From Candidatus Moraniibacteriota bacterium (GTDB lineage: Bacteria; Patescibacteriota; Minisyncoccia; Moranbacterales; UBA9337), in NCBI GenBank assembly GCA_023229615.1, contig JALNYX010000036.1, positions 1 through 9,363 on the forward strand: DNA of 9,363 nt, given 5' to 3'. Shown here piece after piece: positions 1 to 5,267 of this stretch. Numbering within the stretch: the stretch's first letter is position 1; each line of letters begins with the position of its first letter. A program made the position numbers and the translations under genes. The notes beneath the pieces are model-generated. The model worked only from the letters and a program-made list of their open reading frames with translations, did not search any database and had not been told where the DNA came from.

Positions 1-131
1 TTGAGAAAATCCAACACAAATTCCTCCTTCGTATGCAAAATCTGCATCATATTCGAATATTCCCCCTTTAATTTATCATCCGTCGCCTTAATCTGCACCT
101 GCTTTTTTTGATCATTATTTTGTTCAGTCAT
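1..131 (-). CDS. DUF3467 family protein, N-terminal part (runs off left edge)
   Basis: The start codon ATG is at 131-129 and 43 codons are visible before the window ends, with no stop. After a polar Gln/Asn/Lys-rich start, the peptide reads IKATDDKLKGEYSNMMQI followed by HTKEEFVLDF. This is the recognisable opening of the DUF3467 domain: a strand, a K-G-x-Y-x-N turn, then a second strand ending in FxLDF. DUF3467 proteins are small (about 90-110 aa) cytoplasmic proteins of unknown function that are widespread in bacteria. The assignment rests on the motif alone, because the C-terminal half is outside the window. No Shine-Dalgarno sequence precedes the start. A strong promoter lies 55-83 bp upstream, so the gene is probably its own transcription unit rather than an extension of the preceding two-gene unit, which ends in a terminator. 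Confidence 0.75.
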   Translation of the reverse strand, partial: MTEQNNDQKKQVQIKATDDKLKGEYSNMMQILHTKEEFVLDFL

Positions 132-185
132 ATATTTTTTTATTCAAATTAATTCTTAAAAAAACCAAATTACTATCTTTTCTTT

Positions 186-214
186 ATTATACAACTTTCG
201 CTTGAGACTGCCAA
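186..214 (-). promoter_or_regulatory. Sigma70-type promoter for the DUF3467 gene
   Basis: On the minus strand TTGGCA (214-209) is separated by exactly 17 nt from a perfect TATAAT (191-186), giving a predicted start near 179 and a leader of about 48 nt. The -35 box overlaps the T-rich tail of the preceding terminator, so the two units are packed with no spare sequence. The -10 surroundings (GTTGTATAATAAA) recur at the promoter near 2965. Confidence 0.75.
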
Positions 215-249
215 AAATAAAAAAAGGGCGAACTCTCCATTGAGAGCCC
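213..249 (-). terminator. Intrinsic terminator of the 195-aa/45-aa unit
   Basis: Read on the minus strand, CCC/GGG (249-247 with 228-226) and GAGAG/CTCTC (246-242 with 237-233) form an 8-bp stem. It is interrupted on one side by a 4-nt bulge (232-229) and closed by a 4-nt loop. It is followed directly by seven T, an A and five T. It lies 33 bp past the stop codon of the 45-aa gene and matches the direction of that unit. Confidence 0.7.
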
Positions 250-281
250 GCTCCTACACACATCGCGGTACATCACGACTA

Positions 282-419
282 TCATTCTCCTATTTGATCA
301 GAAATCCATCGTCCGCATACAGAGCAAATGATGCGTTTAAAAAAAACGCCTGATTCTGGATCAATCGTAAGTACTGGCACACTCGGAACACAGCTGTTCT
401 TAATCTGACATTTTTTCAT
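282..419 (-). CDS. 45-aa four-cysteine (zinc-ribbon-like) small protein
   Basis: A short reading frame from ATG (419-417) to TGA (284-282) gives 45 residues. It is preceded by a near-perfect Shine-Dalgarno sequence (AAGGAGG, about 5 nt before the ATG), which few genes in this window have and which is the main evidence that it is translated. It contains four cysteines in two pairs, C4-x5-C10 and C32-x2-C35, the latter as ICSVCGRWIS. This spacing fits a minimal zinc knuckle or ribbon, though no named family is recognised. It lies 28 bp downstream of the 195-aa gene, on the same strand and before a terminator, so the two form a bicistronic unit. The function is unknown. A short metal-binding partner of the 195-aa protein is a guess from position only. 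Confidence 0.6.
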   Translation of the reverse strand: MKKCQIKNSCVPSVPVLTIDPESGVFFKRIICSVCGRWISDQIGE

Positions 420-447
420 CACATCCTCCTTAATAGTCCATTATCAA

Positions 448-1035
448 TCATTGCACTTCACCATCAATTTCGCCTGAACTCAACGGTTCGATTTTCATGA
501 GATCAGGGATACCTCTTGAGCGATCCATCATAGCCGTCGAGCTATACCCGACCGTTATCGTGCGATCTTGATTATTCAAGCGTTTCATCGCCAAGTCTCG
601 CTCATCAACCTTCATATACGTATCCGGATTGATGACACCTTCCGCACTGACCACGACCTCAGACATGAAAATTACACGCGAACCGCATGAAACAAAAGCA
701 AGCAGAATCCATTTTTCCTCATCACCATTGAAATACTCAACAGCCTCGGAAAAAAATTCATGATCATTAGGCAAATCTTTCAACTGCCCCAGGAACACCA
801 CATGAAAGTTTTTCGGATCCGCCGCATATTGCTTATCTATATCATCCGGCGAAACACACAGACGGAACTCGTACTGATGATCTTTCGCAACATCATACCA
901 GTAAACCACGATAAACTCCTCTCCTTCTCCCTCTTCTGAGACATAGATTATTGGCACTGATGCAACGGGGACATAACCCGCACCTAAAGTCACCAAACCC
1001 TTACTCAAAAAATACGCCAGCATTTTTGCCCTCAT
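448..1035 (-). CDS. Hypothetical protein, 195 aa, unknown family
   Basis: ATG at 1035-1033, preceded by GAGGAGG at a 5-nt spacing, an unambiguous ribosome site. The stop is TGA at 450-448. I recognise no family. The first 30 residues are hydrophobic (MLAYFLSKGLVTLGAG, then VPVASVPIIYV) but contain no clean signal peptide or membrane helix, because they alternate in a strand-like way. Later segments such as EFIVVYWYDVA, NFHVVFLGQL, KWILLAFVSCGSRVIFM and EVVVSAEGVI also look like beta strands separated by acidic turns. The sequence suggests a compact, acidic, mostly beta cytoplasmic domain of 120-140 residues followed by a polar tail. By eye the G+C content is about 47 percent in sampled stretches, against roughly 27 percent in the two genes at 1732-2890. 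It has its own promoter and is followed by the 45-aa cysteine protein. The phylogenetic origin is not determinable here. Confidence 0.75.
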   Translation of the reverse strand: MRAKMLAYFLSKGLVTLGAGYVPVASVPIIYVSEEGEGEEFIVVYWYDVAKDHQYEFRLCVSPDDIDKQYAADPKNFHVVFLGQLKDLPNDHEFFSEAVEYFNGDEEKWILLAFVSCGSRVIFMSEVVVSAEGVINPDTYMKVDERDLAMKRLNNQDRTITVGYSSTAMMDRSRGIPDLMKIEPLSSGEIDGEVQ

Positions 1036-1110
1036 AATTGCCTCCTCGTCTTGTATAATTATGTTTTATTACAACATTTTTTTGAAAACGAACTATTTTT
1101 CTTTGCCACA

Positions 1111-1139
1111 ACTATATACCAGCCGACAAAACATATCAA
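1111..1139 (-). promoter_or_regulatory. Promoter of the 195-aa/45-aa unit
   Basis: On the minus strand TTGATA (1139-1134) and TATAGT (1116-1111) are separated by 17 nt, giving a predicted start near 1104 and a leader of about 70 nt ending in the GAGGAGG ribosome site. No terminator is visible between the preceding HD gene (stop at 1179) and this promoter, so readthrough is possible. The rest of the 1036-1178 gap shows only A+T-rich sequence. Confidence 0.6.
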
Positions 1140-1178
1140 GTCTTACCAGTCACAAACTATGCAATTTTAATCACTGAA

Positions 1179-1727
1179 TTAATTACTTAATTCTTCTAAT
1201 GCTTTTTCATAAAAAGGCCTGACAAGTTCACGAGCTTTTTCGGAAGTGAGACGCTTGAATTCAGAAATAGTTTTCTTTTTTAATTTTTCTTTGTCTTTCC
1301 CTTCTTTTATAAATAATGGGATATTATTTTCGAGAAGGCTTATACTGTCCGCATCCATCATCAAGTCTTTTTCTCTGTCCCCGCCAACACTATGATTGGC
1401 GATCAAGGTTTTAATTCTTTCCAGAGCTTTCTTGTCATTAAATCCATATTCCCACAAAAGTTTTTCAGCAAATTCAGCTGATCTTTTTCCATGCCAAGCA
1501 AGATATTCCTGATCCAATTTGTCATCTCCGGTTTTAGCAGGCTTAACCTCTCCATCGCGAAGAGGAAAAACACGCTCAATGTCATGACACAGCGCAGCAA
1601 TATAAAAAGCATCATCAATGTCAGAATCAAGCTGTTTCAACCAATAACCCGTCCGAAGCATATGCTCCGCCTCGACATTCTTTTCTTTTATAAAATTTTC
1701 TATTTTTTCTTTTATTTTTTTTGGCAT
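1179..1727 (-). CDS. HD-domain metal-dependent phosphohydrolase-like protein
   Basis: With the ATG at 1727-1725 the protein has 182 residues. The classical HD metal site is complete: H22 (in AEHMLRTGYW), the H48-D49 doublet (ALCHDIERVF), H79 (AWHGKRSAEF), H112 (IANHSVGGD) and an aspartate in MDADS (125/127). HD proteins of this layout bind one or two divalent metals and usually hydrolyse phosphate esters of nucleotides or cyclic nucleotides. The substrate cannot be read from the sequence. I prefer ATG 1727 over the upstream TTG at 1766, because the ATG sits only 4 nt after the stop of the preceding membrane-protein gene (translational coupling) and the TTG would overlap that gene by 35 bp with a poorly placed GGAG. 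The C-terminus is Lys/Glu-rich and helical. It is the last gene of the three-gene unit that starts at 2890. Confidence 0.8.
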   Translation of the reverse strand: MPKKIKEKIENFIKEKNVEAEHMLRTGYWLKQLDSDIDDAFYIAALCHDIERVFPLRDGEVKPAKTGDDKLDQEYLAWHGKRSAEFAEKLLWEYGFNDKKALERIKTLIANHSVGGDREKDLMMDADSISLLENNIPLFIKEGKDKEKLKKKTISEFKRLTSEKARELVRPFYEKALEELSN

Positions 1728-1731
1728 TTTT

Positions 1732-2379
1732 TTATTCAATTTTAACTTCTGGATTAAAAATTCCAACTCCCTGAGTTTGTATAAGCTTAAGCATTCTAAT
1801 ATTTAACTCTTTCGCTTTATTTTCTAAATCACCCATTCTCCCGTCAATTTCCCATCCCATATCCTCTTTTCTTTTATAATATGGCAAATAATAGCAATCT
1901 TCTAATAATACTCCTGCGTCTTTAATTGCTCTATGCACATCATTATCATAATAATCGGAAATATTCTTACCGAAATATCTTTCCATTAATGCTATGTCTC
2001 TATTCCTGTTATCATTCCAATCGTAAAGAACTTCTCTGTACAATTCCATTTGATTGTCGATTTTTTTAAAATCTTTATTGTCTTTAAGCTCCCAATTCAA
2101 TTTTTCCATCCGATAAATCCTTTTATCCATCAACCGACTAACTTCCTCAAATATGGCAGTAGCGGCGCTAATCTCAGATTCTTTAAGAATTTTTTCATGC
2201 TGATAATCAGCGAAACGCCTCTGTGCGTCCTCAGCCAGTTTTCCACCAAAATAATTAACTAGCAAAAAAGTTAGCACGACTATTCCAACACTTTTTGAAA
2301 ATAAAAATGAGAAAAACTTTCTTATTTTTTTCTTTAAGAATATCAAAGTATTAATAAAAAATTCTAATTTAATTTTCAC
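1732..2379 (-). CDS. Hypothetical single-pass membrane protein, 215 aa
   Basis: Starts with GTG (2379-2377), 19 nt after the stop of the upstream VOC gene. The next Met in frame is only at about residue 83 and would delete the membrane segment, so GTG is the likely start despite no Shine-Dalgarno. Residues 1-28 are strongly basic (many Lys and Arg). They are followed by one hydrophobic helix, about residues 30-48 (SVGIVVLTFLLVNYF), suggesting an inside-positive N-terminus with the remaining 165 residues outside, or a membrane-anchored helical domain. The rest is polar, Asp/Glu/Lys-rich and predicted helical or coiled coil (KILKESEISAATAIFEEVSRL, YRMEKLNWELKDN). No catalytic motif or known family is recognised. 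G+C is very low (about 27 percent in a sampled line). Its stop (1734-1732) nearly abuts the HD gene, so a shared job with the HD protein is plausible but unproven. Confidence 0.7.
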   Translation of the reverse strand: MKIKLEFFINTLIFLKKKIRKFFSFLFSKSVGIVVLTFLLVNYFGGKLAEDAQRRFADYQHEKILKESEISAATAIFEEVSRLMDKRIYRMEKLNWELKDNKDFKKIDNQMELYREVLYDWNDNRNRDIALMERYFGKNISDYYDNDVHRAIKDAGVLLEDCYYLPYYKRKEDMGWEIDGRMGDLENKAKELNIRMLKLIQTQGVGIFNPEVKIE

Positions 2380-2398
2380 TTTATATCATATCAATGAA

Positions 2399-2890
2399 TT
2401 AAATATTCCTCACTTCCAACAAACTCTGCTCATGAAATTTTACAGCGTGATCTTTGAATTCAACTTCAAGCTCTGGGTTCTCTTTTCTATCATACGCATC
2501 CAAATTAAATTCAATATCGCTATGTTTTTTTTGAAATTCTAAAAGTGTTGTTTTGATTACAAATTCAGCATGTTCCAGTCCATTTTTATGTTTATTATTT
2601 TCCTTCGGCGCCAACAATTCAATACCCTTGATTGAAAATTTTCCGTATTTAATTGGCATTTTCAAACGGCAAACAAAAATCAATCTATCGTTAAATATCT
2701 TTTCATTATATGCTTCGGAAAAATGCACCAACTTATTTTTTACTTCTTCATATTTTTCGATGCTTTCAGTCCTATAAGCAATATGATCCAACTCCTCAAA
2801 TTCATCTAAGAAAAAACCAGCCTTTTCCAAATTTTGGAAAACATTATTCAAAAAAAATTCACAATCTCCAATAACTTTTTCAATTTCCAT
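2399..2890 (-). CDS. YecM-like VOC-superfamily protein
   Basis: The 163-residue protein (ATG 2890-2888) matches the layout of the E. coli YecM family. It has an N-terminal helical segment, then DHIAYR (H36) in a VOC-type strand, a conserved central stretch (NEKIFNDRLIFVCRLKMPI, then FSIKGIELLAPK), LEHAEFVI (H107, E109), a KENPEL turn and KDHAVKFHEQS (H153) near the end. H36, E91, H107 and H153 are candidate metal ligands by analogy with VOC enzymes. YecM has a solved fold related to isomerases and oxygenases, but no firmly established reaction, so I assign fold and family and not activity. It is the first gene of a three-gene unit whose promoter lies at 2963-2991. No usable Shine-Dalgarno precedes the start: a GGAGG in the upstream repeat is about 16 nt away, too far. 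Confidence 0.75.
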   Translation of the reverse strand: MEIEKVIGDCEFFLNNVFQNLEKAGFFLDEFEELDHIAYRTESIEKYEEVKNKLVHFSEAYNEKIFNDRLIFVCRLKMPIKYGKFSIKGIELLAPKENNKHKNGLEHAEFVIKTTLLEFQKKHSDIEFNLDAYDRKENPELEVEFKDHAVKFHEQSLLEVRNI

Positions 2891-2896
2891 ATTTTT

Positions 2897-2923
2897 TGGA
2901 TTCCCGCCTCCGCGAGAATGACA
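2897..2923. repeat. Dispersed small palindrome of the GTCATTC..GGAATCCA type
   Basis: On the minus strand the segment reads GTCATTCTCGCGGAGGCGGG followed by AATCCA. It resembles the small palindrome seen as many copies in diverse bacterial genomes, whose translation gives the spurious peptide WIPASARMT (visible here on the plus strand). Arms 2900-2907 and 2912-2919 pair in 7 of 8 positions around a 4-nt loop. It lies inside the leader of the YecM-like gene, 6 bp before the ATG, and puts a GGAG in the loop of the RNA hairpin. Only one copy is in the window, so repeat status comes from general knowledge and not from this sequence. Confidence 0.6.
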
Positions 2924-2962
2924 ATTTATTATTTTTCAATACCCTCTAAATTCTTTTCTTTT

Positions 2963-2991
2963 ATTATACAACCTTTCTGTAAACTCGCCAT
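2963..2991 (-). promoter_or_regulatory. Promoter of the VOC/membrane/HD unit
   Basis: A perfect TATAAT (2968-2963) sits in the context GGTTGTATAATAAAAG, very similar to the promoter at 186-214. The -35 is weak: the best fit is ATGGCG or TGGCGA at 16-17 nt spacing. The predicted start near 2956 gives a leader of about 65 nt that contains the small palindrome. It lies just downstream of the dnaK terminator, as expected for a new transcription unit. Confidence 0.55.
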
Positions 2992-2997
2992 TTCAAA

Positions 2998-3026
2998 AAA
3001 AGCGGGGATTTGGAATCCCCGCTTTT
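2998..3026. terminator. dnaK terminator (bidirectional, 13-bp stem)
   Basis: Arms 2998-3010 and 3014-3026 pair perfectly (13 bp) with a G+C core (GCGGGG/CCCCGC) flanked by A runs on one side and T runs on the other, around a 3-nt loop. It begins 5 bp after the dnaK stop codon and has T tracts in both directions. It closes the hrcA-grpE-dnaK unit. The reverse orientation would be functional too, but no plus-strand gene ends here. Confidence 0.9.
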
Positions 3027-3031
3027 ACTTT

Positions 3032-4951
3032 TTATTTCTTCTCTTCTGAAGAATCATTCTTCTTTTCATCTGTCGGTTCGGTTTCCGCTTCTTTTGCTTC
3101 GCCTTCTTTTGGCGCTTCGCTAGTTGCCCCTCCTGCCGGCTGTTCAGGCTGAGTTGCTTTGTACAGCTCTTCACCAATCTTTTGCGCTTCCACCGAAAGT
3201 TCTTGAGTGGCTTTTTTGATAGCTTCGATATCATCACCATCTTTCACTTTCTTGAGCGCCTCAATCTTTTCCTCAACCGGTTTTTTCTTGTCGGCGGAAA
3301 TTTTTTCCCCGGCATCCCTCAGCGCTTTTTCAGTAGTGAAGACCAAAGTATCTGCCATATTTTTTGTCTCAACCGCTTCTTTCTTTTTCTTGTCCTCTTC
3401 TGCATGCGCTTCGGCATCTTTTTTCATCTTTTCAATTTCTTCCTTGGAAAGTCCAGCAGAGGCTTCGATGCGAATTGATTGCTCTTTGCCAGTCGCCTTA
3501 TCTTTGGCTTTCACTGACAAAACTCCATTGGCATTAATATCAAATGAAACTTCAATTTGCGGAATACCCCTTGGAGATGGTGGAATTCCGTCCAAAATAA
3601 ATCTACCCAATGTTTTATTATCAGATGCCATTTCACGCTCACCTTGCAAAACATGGATCTCCACCGACGGTTGATTGTCAGCAGCTGTGGAAAATATTTG
3701 TGATTTGGTTGCCGGAATAGTTGTGTTTCTTTCAATAAGCGGAGTTCGAATACCTCCCATCGTTTCAATTCCCAAAGTCAAAGGAGTAACATCCAAAAGC
3801 AAAACATCCTTCACATCGCCCTGCAAAACTCCTCCCTGAATAGCCGCTCCCATCGCCACCACTTCATCGGGATTAACAGAAATGTTTGGTTTCTTGCCGA
3901 AGAATTTTTCCACAGTCTGTAAAACCAAAGGCATTCTGGTCATTCCTCCAACCAAAACAACCTCATTAATATCAGCTACAGAAAGTTTCGCATCTTCCAA
4001 AGCTTTCTTGGTCGGTTCCAAAGTTTTTTGCACCAAATCGCCAACCAACTCTTCCAATTTTGCACGAGTAATCTTCATCACCAAATGTTTCGGTCCGTTT
4101 GCATCAGCAGTAATGAAAGGCTGATTGATTTCACTTTCTTGCGCAGTTGAAAGTTCAATTTTCGCTTTTTCTGCTGATTCTTTGATTCGTTGAAGCGCCA
4201 AAGGATCCTTGCTCAAATCCACACCTTCCTGTTTTTTGAATTCATCAATAATCCAATGAATCAAAATTTGATCAAAGTCATCCCCTCCGAGATGAGTATC
4301 TCCGTTAGTGGATTTCACTTCCACCGTATCTTCTGAAACTTCCAAAATGGAAATATCAAAAGTTCCCCCTCCGAGGTCATAGACTGCAATTTTTTCATCT
4401 TTCTTTTTATTGAAACCATACGCCAGTGCCGCCGCCGTCGGTTCATTGATAATTCGAAGAACTTTGAGTCCCGCGATTTCTCCCGCCTCGATCGTCGCCT
4501 TTCTTTGCGAGTCATCAAAATATGCCGGCACAGTGATTACCGCTTCAGTGATTGATTGTCCAAGCTTTTCCTCGGCATCCGCTTTGAGCTTTCCCAATAC
4601 CATTGCAGAAATTTCCTGCGGAGTATATTCTTTTCCGCCCATCAAAATCTTCACGCCTTCTCCAGCTTTGACGATTTTATACGGCATCGTTTTCATATCC
4701 CGCTGGACTTCCGGATCATCAAAGTGCCGTCCAATCAAGCGCTTAACAGAAAATAATGTGTTCTCCGGATTGGTCACTGCCTGACGCTTTGCCAAAAGCC
4801 CAACCAATCTTTCATTGGTCTTAGACATCGCAATCATTGAAGGGGTAGTACGCACACCTTCTTTATTTTCGACAATAACCGGACTGCCACCTTCCACAAC
4901 CGACATCGCACTATTGGTCGTTCCCAAATCGATTCCTAATACTTTTCCCAT
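3032..4951 (-). CDS. dnaK: Molecular chaperone DnaK (Hsp70)
   Basis: With the ATG at 4951-4949 the protein has 639 residues, a normal DnaK length. DnaK is the cytoplasmic ATP-driven chaperone that binds unfolded peptide segments, with GrpE as nucleotide exchanger and DnaJ as co-chaperone. Visible landmarks: phosphate 1 GIDLGTTNS (6-14), VPAYFDDSQRKAT (141-153), NEPTAAALAYG (169-179), phosphate 2 YDLGGGTFDI (191-200), the adenosine motif VGGMTRMP (334-341), the interdomain linker DVLLLDVTP (382-390), then the substrate-binding beta sandwich and helical lid. The C-terminus is a disordered Glu/Lys/Pro-rich tail ending SSEEKK. The frame is open back to a GTG at 5008, but that would add 19 hydrophobic residues before the invariant start, so ATG 4951 is preferred; ATG 4963 is the alternative. 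No Shine-Dalgarno is visible. It lies 354 bp after grpE, an interval that holds a plus-strand RNA. No dnaJ follows: a terminator comes immediately. Confidence 0.97.
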   Translation of the reverse strand: MGKVLGIDLGTTNSAMSVVEGGSPVIVENKEGVRTTPSMIAMSKTNERLVGLLAKRQAVTNPENTLFSVKRLIGRHFDDPEVQRDMKTMPYKIVKAGEGVKILMGGKEYTPQEISAMVLGKLKADAEEKLGQSITEAVITVPAYFDDSQRKATIEAGEIAGLKVLRIINEPTAAALAYGFNKKKDEKIAVYDLGGGTFDISILEVSEDTVEVKSTNGDTHLGGDDFDQILIHWIIDEFKKQEGVDLSKDPLALQRIKESAEKAKIELSTAQESEINQPFITADANGPKHLVMKITRAKLEELVGDLVQKTLEPTKKALEDAKLSVADINEVVLVGGMTRMPLVLQTVEKFFGKKPNISVNPDEVVAMGAAIQGGVLQGDVKDVLLLDVTPLTLGIETMGGIRTPLIERNTTIPATKSQIFSTAADNQPSVEIHVLQGEREMASDNKTLGRFILDGIPPSPRGIPQIEVSFDINANGVLSVKAKDKATGKEQSIRIEASAGLSKEEIEKMKKDAEAHAEEDKKKKEAVETKNMADTLVFTTEKALRDAGEKISADKKKPVEEKIEALKKVKDGDDIEAIKKATQELSVEAQKIGEELYKATQPEQPAGGATSEAPKEGEAKEAETEPTDEKKNDSSEEKK

Positions 4952-5083
4952 AATATTTTTCATGAAAACATCAAAGCAATAAAACATTAAAACGATTAAT
5001 TCAATCACATTCCAATGTTTTTTATGATTTTCAACCCCAGAGGTTGATCCGCCTTTAGCGGAAATGATTTCATATTTTTATTT
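4952..5083 (-). promoter_or_regulatory. dnaK leader with two hairpins and a possible short upstream ORF
   Basis: If dnaK is transcribed from the nearby minus-strand promoter, its leader is about 130 nt. It first forms a 5-bp hairpin TCCGC/GCGGA (5062-5058 with 5052-5048) and right after it a 6-bp hairpin TCAACC/GGTTGA (5047-5042 with 5036-5031). Neither is followed by a T run, so they are not terminators. A 22-codon frame runs through both, from ATG 5073 to TGA 5005, and its TGA overlaps a GTG in the dnaK frame. It has no ribosome site, so translation is doubtful. The tandem hairpins may be a dispersed repeat or a regulatory leader. Confidence 0.35.
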
Positions 5084-5089
5084 ATTAAT

Positions 5090-5118
5090 TTAATATTTTT
5101 TAATGATTTACTTGACAA
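5090..5118 (-). promoter_or_regulatory. Possible private dnaK promoter, back to back with the small-RNA promoter
   Basis: On the minus strand TTGTCA (5118-5113) is separated by exactly 17 nt from TATTAA (5095-5090), a 5/6 and 4/6 match to consensus. Its -35 hexamer overlaps, on the opposite strand, the TTGACA of the plus-strand promoter by five bases, so the two promoters would share one -35 site and exclude each other. No CIRCE is present here. The predicted start is near 5083. Confidence 0.45.
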
Positions 5119-5139
5119 AACTCAACTATCTGTTAACAT
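5112..5139 (+). promoter_or_regulatory. Plus-strand promoter of the candidate small RNA
   Basis: A perfect TTGACA (5112-5117) is separated by 16 nt from TAACAT (5134-5139), a 4/6 match that keeps the key first two bases and the last T. The predicted start is A5146 or nearby. It is the only plus-strand promoter in the window that leads into an obviously structured transcript with its own terminator. Confidence 0.65.
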
Positions 5140-5173
5140 CTGTGTACGAGAGGAAACAGAGCGCCTCTCCCAA

Positions 5174-5220
5174 TTTCTCGAGAAATTTACCCTCATTTAT
5201 TTCTCGGGAAACATTTTTTT
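5174..5220 (+). terminator. Possible early terminator inside the small RNA (HP2 plus U7)
   Basis: The 13-bp HP2 stem (5174-5186 with 5199-5211) is followed after two bases by seven T (5214-5220). The stem is A+U-rich outside its central CUCGAG, so it is weaker than the distal terminator, but it could yield a short form of about 75 nt. The stem contains a perfect 16-nt DNA palindrome at 5172-5187 (centre CTCGAG), and its two arms form an imperfect direct repeat, 11 of 12 identical (5174-5185 and 5200-5211). Confidence 0.4.
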
Positions 5221-5267
5221 CTCCATTAGCAGCAGTCCAGGTTTGATCTTCCTCCTTTCCTGGACAA

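Noticed and set aside
1728..1766. A TTG start at 1766 for the HD protein.
   Set aside because: It would overlap the upstream gene by 35 bp and the nearby GGAG is too close to act as ribosome site. The ATG at 1727 lies 4 nt after the upstream stop and leaves the HD fold whole.
3207..3674. A 155-codon plus-strand frame opposite dnaK.
   Set aside because: Its Ser/Phe/Leu-rich composition is the usual shadow of a Glu/Lys-rich gene on the other strand, and no promoter or ribosome site precedes it.
4952..5008. A longer DnaK starting at the GTG at 5008, or at the ATG at 4963.
   Set aside because: The GTG form would add 19 mainly hydrophobic residues before the invariant GIDLGTTNS region, which no DnaK has. 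The ATG at 4963 adds only MKNI and cannot be excluded, but DnaK proteins normally begin just before KVLGIDLG.
5221..5265. A minus-strand AGGAGG in this region as the ribosome site of a hidden peptide before dnaK.
   Set aside because: No ATG, GTG or TTG occurs at a useful distance downstream on the minus strand. The motif is explained by the loop of the plus-strand RNA.
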